Positions 59,358 to 64,000 of a stretch of DNA of 64,000 bases are shown here, one piece after another (within the stretch, counting starts at the first letter, position 1; each line of letters begins with the position of its first letter). The stretch is from Viridibacillus arvi. Its GTDB lineage: Bacteria; Bacillota; Bacilli; Bacillales_A; Planococcaceae. The notes beneath the pieces are model-generated. The model saw only the letters and a program-made list of their open reading frames with translations. It was not told the DNA's origin and ran no database searches. Location of the stretch: assembly GCF_001274945.1 (NCBI RefSeq), contig NZ_LILB01000007.1:73108-137107 (forward strand). Direction: 5' to 3'. The translations under genes were made by a program, and so were the position numbers.

Positions 59358-59516
59358 CTATTTTTTTCTTTTGCTTTTAGCAACTAATGTATCAAGTTCA
59401 GCTAACTCTTGAGAGAACTCCTCATTAACTTTGTCTGGCGCTATTTTTTGATTTTTAGGTGTTTGAGGTAATGTACCCTTGTTATGACTTTTCCCTTGCT
59501 TATTGTCTCTTCCCAT
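59358..59516 (-). CDS. YfhD-like small protein
   Basis: 52 residues, with AAGGAG nine bases ahead of ATG 59516. The pattern MGRDNK..., LPQTPKNQK, then EEFSQELAELD and a lysine-rich end resembles YfhD-family peptides of Bacillales, small hydrophilic proteins known in spore formers and of unproven role. It is too short for most gene-length cut-offs but has a good ribosome site and a terminator downstream. Confidence 0.78.
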   Translation of the reverse strand: MGRDNKQGKSHNKGTLPQTPKNQKIAPDKVNEEFSQELAELDTLVAKSKRKK

Positions 59517-59800
59517 ACCAAATCGCTCCTTTCATTTTGAATTATTCTTAATATGGCATTGATACATTTTTTTATCACAAAAAAATCAACAGGATTGAAA
59601 TGGTTTAAATTTTGATAACATATGGTGAATTTCAATAAACGTATATTAATCTTGATGTAAAAGTGCAAGGTTAATAATAAATTCATCAACTATTGTAACA
59701 AACCATACAATACAAACTTTAGTTGTAAAAAATTTCTCAATCCAGTATACTTTTCCCGGTAAAGAACGCATGATATTACTGATATAAAGGATGAGAATAA

Positions 59801-60022
59801 TTGACTTTTGAAGAGGTATTACCACGTTTAAAAACTGGCGAGAAAGTGATTCGTGAAGGTTGGAGCGGTGCCGAATTGTATGTGAAGCTTGTTGGACAAA
59901 GCGAACATGATGGCGAGAATTTAAACCCATACTTTTTAATTAATGTACAAGGTGAGGGCTATACAATGTTCACACCAACAGTATGTGATTTATTAGCAGA
60001 AGATTGGATAATCGTCGATTAA
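59801..60022 (+). CDS. DUF2829 (Tad2-like) protein
   Basis: 73 residues from TTG 59801 with AAGGATGAG upstream. The sequence MTFEEVLPRLKTGEKVIREGW at the N-terminus and YTMFTPTVCDLLAEDWIIVD at the C-terminus is the DUF2829 pattern. A phage branch of this family, Tad2, sequesters the Thoeris signal molecule; other members are chromosomal and of unknown role. No phage genes lie next to it. Single gene with its own terminator. Confidence 0.85.
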   Translation: MTFEEVLPRLKTGEKVIREGWSGAELYVKLVGQSEHDGENLNPYFLINVQGEGYTMFTPTVCDLLAEDWIIVD

Positions 60023-60026
60023 TAGG

Positions 60027-60057
60027 AAAAGCTCATGAGAAAAATCATGGGCTTTTT
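60027..60057 (+). terminator. Terminator of the DUF2829 gene
   Basis: AAAGCTCATGA and TCATGGGCTTT pair (one G-T) around a short A-rich loop, followed by T's. It precedes the next gene by about 20 bases. Confidence 0.85.
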
Positions 60058-60075
60058 GTTATGGGGAGTGAAGTG

Positions 60076-60831
60076 TTGAAATTTGAAGAGTATACGGGGA
60101 AAACAGTATTTGTAACAGGAGCTTCATCCGGCATTGGAAAGGCTCAAGCAATCGCCTTTTTAGAGAATGGGGCGAATGTATTTGGTTTTGATCTAGAAGA
60201 GGGGGGATTAATAAGCATTAATCAAAAATATGGTGCACGCTTTGCTTACTCAATAGGTAGTGTTTGCATTAAGTCAGATGTAGTGCAAGCGTTTGAAGAC
60301 GCTGTGGCTACATTCAAGCAAATAGATATTTTACTTAATACCGCTGGCGTTTTAGATGGCTTTGCGAAAACACTGGATACAGATGAGGATCTTTGGGATA
60401 AAATTATGAATACGAATGTAAAGGGTACTTATTTTGTAACAAATACAATTTTACCTCAAATGTTAAAACGAAAATCGGGTGTGATCGTGAATATGGCATC
60501 AATTGCAGGGCTTGTGGCAGGCGGTGGAGGTGCAGCTTATACAGCCTCTAAACATGCAATTGTTGGTTATACAAAGCAGTTAGATCAAGATTATTGCCGT
60601 GAAGGAATTCGTGCAAATGCGATTGCACCTGGTGCAATTCAAACACCGATGAATAAGGCTGATTTTGAAGGAGACGGTGAAATAGCAAAATGGGTAGCAA
60701 AAGAAACACCAGCGGGACGTTGGGCCCAACCAAATGAAGTGGCAAATTTAACGCTTTATTTGGCTAGTCAAGCATCTGATTATATTCATGGGGCTGTTGT
60801 ACCGATTGATGGGGGCTGGATTGCAAGATAG
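60076..60831 (+). CDS. Short-chain dehydrogenase/reductase (FabG-like)
   Basis: 251 residues from TTG 60076, seven bases behind GGGGAG; the frame extends further upstream but through the preceding terminator. The NAD(P) site is VTGASSGIGKAQA, then NTAGVLDGF and NTNVKGTYF; the catalytic Ser is in NMASIAGL and the Tyr/Lys pair in YTASKHA. The end IHGAVVPIDGGWIAR is typical. Family members act as 3-oxoacyl-ACP reductases or diverse alcohol dehydrogenases; FabG paralogue is the usual annotation, the real substrate is open. Confidence 0.88.
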   Translation: MKFEEYTGKTVFVTGASSGIGKAQAIAFLENGANVFGFDLEEGGLISINQKYGARFAYSIGSVCIKSDVVQAFEDAVATFKQIDILLNTAGVLDGFAKTLDTDEDLWDKIMNTNVKGTYFVTNTILPQMLKRKSGVIVNMASIAGLVAGGGGAAYTASKHAIVGYTKQLDQDYCREGIRANAIAPGAIQTPMNKADFEGDGEIAKWVAKETPAGRWAQPNEVANLTLYLASQASDYIHGAVVPIDGGWIAR

Positions 60832-60833
60832 CC

Positions 60834-60863
60834 TTGTTCAATGTTAAATTCTTCTGATATAAT
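60834..60863 (+). promoter_or_regulatory. queT promoter
   Basis: TTGTTC (60834-60839), an 18-base spacer and a perfect TATAAT (60858-60863). Transcription starts near 60870, giving a leader of about 115 bases. Confidence 0.7.
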
Positions 60864-60869
60864 ACGCAA

Positions 60870-60975
60870 GTAAGCAAATAGAGCTTGCACTACGGCACTT
60901 CAGATAGGGCGATAGGCTCTCTTCCTTTGGTCGTAGTTATTACTAGAATAGCGGACGTGCTATTTTACAAAGGAG
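60870..60975 (+). promoter_or_regulatory. Candidate preQ1-class riboswitch of queT
   Basis: ACTACG (60889-60894) pairs with CGTAGT (60932-60937). In its loop TCCTTTG (60923-60929) is the exact complement of CAAAGGA (60968-60974), the ribosome site. A hairpin AATAGC/GCTATT (60947-60964) lies between. This is the layout of preQ1-II: hairpin, loop-to-ribosome-site pseudoknot, then a small hairpin just ahead of AAAGGAGAA, with a TATTAC-like linker. The first loop is larger than usual for that class. Confidence 0.5.
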
Positions 60976-60983
60976 AATAAAAA

Positions 60984-61499
60984 TTGAATACATCTATTTC
61001 AAAGGATTCACCACGTACTCGTATTTCTGTAAGTGAGCTTACAAAGACTTCACTTGTAGCAGCCGTATATGTGGCAGTGACTGTTTTGTTTTCAGTCATT
61101 AGTTTTGGAGCAGTGCAATTACGTTTGTCCGAGATGTTTAACTATCTGGCATTGTATAACAAGCGCTACGTTGTGGCAGTAACAGTGGGGGTAATACTTG
61201 CAAATTTTATGTCACCAACTTGGGTACTAGATGTACCAATCGGTGGTATTTCTACTTTTCTTGTATTAATTCTTTGTCGTGCAATAACTAAAAAAATAAC
61301 CAATGATATTTTGAAGATGGTAATTACCGCATTGATTTTTGCTATATCAATGTTTACAGTTGCAGGACAATTAACGATTCTTTATGACCTTCCTTTTTGG
61401 CCGACTTGGTTTACAGTAGGAATTGGTGAATTATTGTCTATGATTGTTGGAGGTATTACTATGTACTTATTAAATAAAAGAATTGATTTATCAAAATGA
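60984..61499 (+). CDS. queT: Queuosine precursor ECF transporter S component QueT
   Basis: 171 residues from TTG 60984, eight bases behind AAAGGAG. Five to six membrane helices; the motif FGAVQLRLSEMFNYLALYN followed by GVILANFMSPTWVLDVPIGG identifies the QueT family (COG4708). It is the substrate-binding unit of an ECF transporter for preQ1 or a related base used for queuosine in tRNA. No energising module is encoded nearby; it likely shares a genome-wide one. A terminator follows. Confidence 0.93.
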   Translation: MNTSISKDSPRTRISVSELTKTSLVAAVYVAVTVLFSVISFGAVQLRLSEMFNYLALYNKRYVVAVTVGVILANFMSPTWVLDVPIGGISTFLVLILCRAITKKITNDILKMVITALIFAISMFTVAGQLTILYDLPFWPTWFTVGIGELLSMIVGGITMYLLNKRIDLSK

Positions 61500-61504
61500 T
61501 TTAA

Positions 61505-61537
61505 AACACATTCGCATTAGCGAGTGTGTTTTTTTAT
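61505..61537 (+). terminator. Terminator of queT
   Basis: ACACATTCGC and GCGAGTGTGT pair (one G-T) around ATTA and are followed by seven T. Confidence 0.93.
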
Positions 61538-61722
61538 GCGTATAGAGCTGAATTTCAAACACTTTACTCACCCCTAGAGCAGAGATTGTAACTATTTTCA
61601 GCCTGGTTAAATATTATAAATAATGCTTAAAAGTAGGTCTTTGGCAATTAGATTCAAACAGTATGAATGAAATTTTAAGTGTTGATAACTATTCAACAAT
61701 TAAATGAAAGGGGTTGAGTAAT

Positions 61723-62250
61723 GTGGGAACAGCATGGCATGAAGATTTTATTTTCCAAATGGGGAGTCTTGTACGCCCGAAGGTATATGTAGAACTTGGA
61801 TTATTTCATTGTGGTCTTTTTAATCGTATGGATTCCGTCGCTGACCAATTGATAGGCGTAGATATTAACGCAGATGCAGGCAATTATATGAAAAATTCGG
61901 CGAAAGCTCAATTTTTCCATGGTACTACGCAGGAATTTGCTAAGGAATTAGAAGTTCACCCCTTGCAAATTGATATGTTATTCATTGATGCAAATCATGC
62001 TAAAGATGCAGTGTTGCAGGATTTTAAGGATTTCTTTCCATTTGTCGTTCCTCATGGTTTAATTTTATTGCATGATACACACCCTGCAGATGAGAACATG
62101 ATGCATCCAGCTTTGTGCGAAACCGCGTATCAGGCAATTGAAGAATTATCAAAGGATACTGAATCATATGAATTGATGACAATACCTATTTCACCAGGAT
62201 TAACGATTTGTAGAAAACGTAAGATGCAATTATCTTGGCATGAAAAGTAA
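61723..62250 (+). CDS. Class I SAM-dependent methyltransferase (Methyltransf_24-like)
   Basis: 175 residues from GTG 61723, nine bases behind GGGG; a TTG three codons earlier abuts that site. The SAM site is VYVELGLFHCGLFNR with an acidic residue in LIGVDINADAGNY; then MLFIDANHAKDAVLQDF and GLILLHDTHPAD, typical of sugar/antibiotic-type family-24 methyltransferases. The expected glycine-rich E-G-G loop is altered (ELGLFHCG). The acceptor is unknown. It is a lone gene. Confidence 0.78.
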   Translation: MGTAWHEDFIFQMGSLVRPKVYVELGLFHCGLFNRMDSVADQLIGVDINADAGNYMKNSAKAQFFHGTTQEFAKELEVHPLQIDMLFIDANHAKDAVLQDFKDFFPFVVPHGLILLHDTHPADENMMHPALCETAYQAIEELSKDTESYELMTIPISPGLTICRKRKMQLSWHEK

Positions 62251-62878
62251 ATGGTTATAGGGTAGGTTTATATACTACTCATGAATTGTTTTTTTTGTTG
62301 AAAAGGCAGCGAATTTACATTTAAATTAGATTATTGCTTGGGAAATTTAATAAGTACTTTGCTAAAAAAACTAAGAACCGTACTATATGTAAGTGCGGTT
62401 TTTTAGTTGACTGAGTATAAAGGGAAAATTGCAAGAACCTGAATAACTTTATTTTCACCACTCATATCATTTTTTTTAGGAATTTTATTATGTATCAATA
62501 GGCTTATGTTAATGAGATTGTGAAAGTTTCTACTTAAACCAACCTAGTTGATTAGCTTAAGTAGAAAAATAAAGCATGCTGATTCAAGTGTATTTTATTG
62601 AAGCTGATTTCATATATACGACTTTAAAGAATAGTTATTAAACTTAAAACATTGGTATGGGAATTTACAACTTCTAAATTATTTCTACCTTGAACAAAAT
62701 TTAATCTCAATCATATGTTAATCATATGCCGCAGACCTAAAAGAAGGTTATGAATCTAGCCACCAGTTCTATATGCAATGCAATTTTGAAGCTAGGTTTT
62801 AGATCTAAATAATCTTTTCCATTCATTTTACATAAAATAAAAAACAAACTTTTTTTCACTGATTTAATGTGCTTCTTA
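62251..62878. other. Gap between the methyltransferase and the ArsB-like gene
   Basis: No gene is seen. It holds a terminator (62376-62405) and a 10-bp perfect inverted repeat TTCTACTTAA/TTAAGTAGAA (62528-62537, 62557-62566) without a T-run. The rest is AT-rich. Confidence 0.5.
62376..62405 (+). terminator. Terminator after the methyltransferase gene
   Basis: AACCGTACT and AAGTGCGGTT pair (one G-T wobble) and are followed by six T. It lies about 125 bases after the stop codon. Confidence 0.8.
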
Positions 62879-64000
62879 TCAAAAAAGCCAAGTAACCCAG
62901 TAATATAAAATTACTAATGTAAAAATAACTGTAGGTGGTATAACGACAATAGTGACTTTTATATATTGCCACCATGTGACTTTTACTTTTCCACGTCTTA
63001 CAATGTGCATCCACATTAACGTTGCCAACGTTCCCATTGGAAGTAGTAAAGATCCTATGTCACTGCCAATAACATTTGCTAGGTAGGCAACCTTTAAGGA
63101 TAGTAAATCTAAATTCATACTTGTTAAAGTGAGAGTTCCAACCATAAGGGCTGGGTGGTTATTAAAAATGTTGGATAGTACAGATAGTAATACGCCCATT
63201 AACACACTGGTATGGAGTAGACTTCCAGAAACCATAGGACGCATAAAGTCGATTAACCAGTCTGTTAAACCAATGTTATTTAAGCCATAAATAATGATGT
63301 ACATACTAAATGCGAAAATAATAATATACCATGGTGTTTTTTTCAGCATATCAGTTGGAGGTACTTTTAAATATGCCCATCTCCAACCTAGAAGTACAAG
63401 TGATCCAATAACAGCCATGACAGAGATTGGAATTGAGAAGAATGAAGCGACAAAGAGACTGATACGAACCGCAAATACAAATAGTAGGATGTTTCGCATA
63501 AACTTTGAACGATCCTTCTCCGAAGAATAGATAGAATTTTGTTTGAGAGGATGGTAAGAAGGTAGTGACAGTCCGGTTACTTTAGTAGGCACAATTTTTG
63601 GTAAGTCTTTTTTAAATCGTAGGAACAGAAGCCCAACTAATAATAGTAAACCTAGAGTTGCTGGAATAAACATCATCGCCGTATGTGCATATAAACTCAT
63701 ATGAACGATTTTTAGAGCAATTAGATTTACAATGTTACTTACGCCGATAGGAGCACTTGAGGCGGTTGCGATTAAGCCCCCAGATAGTAAATACGGGATT
63801 TTTTGATGATTTTTTAATCCCATATTGTTTAGTAACATGACCAAAATCGGTGTTGTGATTAATATACTACCGTCGTTATTGAAAAAAAGTGTCATGAGAA
63901 AACACAAAAGATTGACATACCAGAATAATCGAATACCTGATCCTTTTGCTCTTTCAGCCAGTTTTTCTGCGACCCAGTTAAAGAACCCAAAACTTTCTAA
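62879..64000 (-). CDS. ArsB-type anion permease, 5' end cut by the window
   Basis: At least 374 codons in frame from the right edge, so the start is outside. About ten helices are seen. Motifs ESFGFFNWVAEKLAERAKG, LFFNNDGSILITTPILVMLL, SNIFNNHPALMVGTLTL and VIGSDIGSLLLPMGTLATLMW are those of the arsenite/citrate (ArsB/IT superfamily) permeases, including the NDGA-like and NHP signatures. It probably exports an oxyanion such as arsenite. No arsR or arsC partner is seen on this side. A citrate or similar anion carrier is also possible. Confidence 0.85.
   Translation of the reverse strand, partial: LESFGFFNWVAEKLAERAKGSGIRLFWYVNLLCFLMTLFFNNDGSILITTPILVMLLNNMGLKNHQKIPYLLSGGLIATASSAPIGVSNIVNLIALKIVHMSLYAHTAMMFIPATLGLLLLVGLLFLRFKKDLPKIVPTKVTGLSLPSYHPLKQNSIYSSEKDRSKFMRNILLFVFAVRISLFVASFFSIPISVMAVIGSLVLLGWRWAYLKVPPTDMLKKTPWYIIIFAFSMYIIIYGLNNIGLTDWLIDFMRPMVSGSLLHTSVLMGVLLSVLSNIFNNHPALMVGTLTLTSMNLDLLSLKVAYLANVIGSDIGSLLLPMGTLATLMWMHIVRRGKVKVTWWQYIKVTIVVIPPTVIFTLVILYYWVTWLF

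Noticed and set aside
59441-59930. Two overlapping minus-strand frames around the YfhD-like gene and DUF2829
   Set aside because: One is the out-of-frame shadow of the YfhD-like gene, the other lies antisense to DUF2829; neither has a ribosome site.

Overview
The window is a chromosomal replication-origin region of a low-GC, spore-forming Firmicute of the order Bacillales. The gene order around dnaA, the AT-rich bases, the DnaA-box clusters, the parS/Soj/Spo0J/Noc set, the WalRK operon and sporulation genes (yyaC, spoIIIJ-type yidC, a YfhD-like peptide) all fit. Gene content suggests the Lysinibacillus/Solibacillus side of the order; that is inference, not proven by any single feature here.

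Left arm (1-16587): nearly all genes are on the minus strand, away from oriC. From the origin outward they are dnaA, dnaN, yaaA, recF, gyrB and gyrA, then a five-gene peptide ABC transporter operon (D-F-B-C-A) and an HD-GYP-like protein with an altered HD dyad. Tandem promoters and a leader at the left edge look like the start of a ribosomal RNA operon reading out of the window, the position held by rrnO after gyrA in B. subtilis.

Origin (about 15088-17000): the dnaA-dnaN gap holds a Bacillus-type unwinding element (two abutting DnaA boxes, a short GC block, DnaA-trio-like triplets, AT-rich DNA). The region upstream of dnaA holds six perfect DnaA boxes plus near matches.

Right arm (17145-51306): genes are mainly on the plus strand. 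They cover rpmH-rnpA-yidC-jag, mnmE-mnmG-rsmG, noc-soj-spo0J, ychF, rpsF-ssb-rpsR, yybS-gdpP-rplI-dnaC, purA, an M23 peptidase, walRKHIJ-htrC and rlmH. A two-gene membrane locus of unknown function follows purA.

Distal part (51307-64000): this is accessory, with a dispersed GC-rich repeat, mqo, an ECF transporter S component behind a preQ1-I-like leader, an orphan SpoOB-type sensor kinase, ldh-lctP, a YfhD-like peptide, a DUF2829 (Tad2-like) protein, a short-chain dehydrogenase, queT behind a leader with preQ1-II-like architecture, a methyltransferase and a truncated ArsB-type permease.

The best leads are the two queuosine-precursor-type leaders, the DnaA-box cluster around 50.4-50.8 kb, the palindromic DnaA-box pair before mnmE, the Noc-site match before walR, and the chromosomal DUF2829 gene. 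I did not see a clear multi-gene system that is wholly new.
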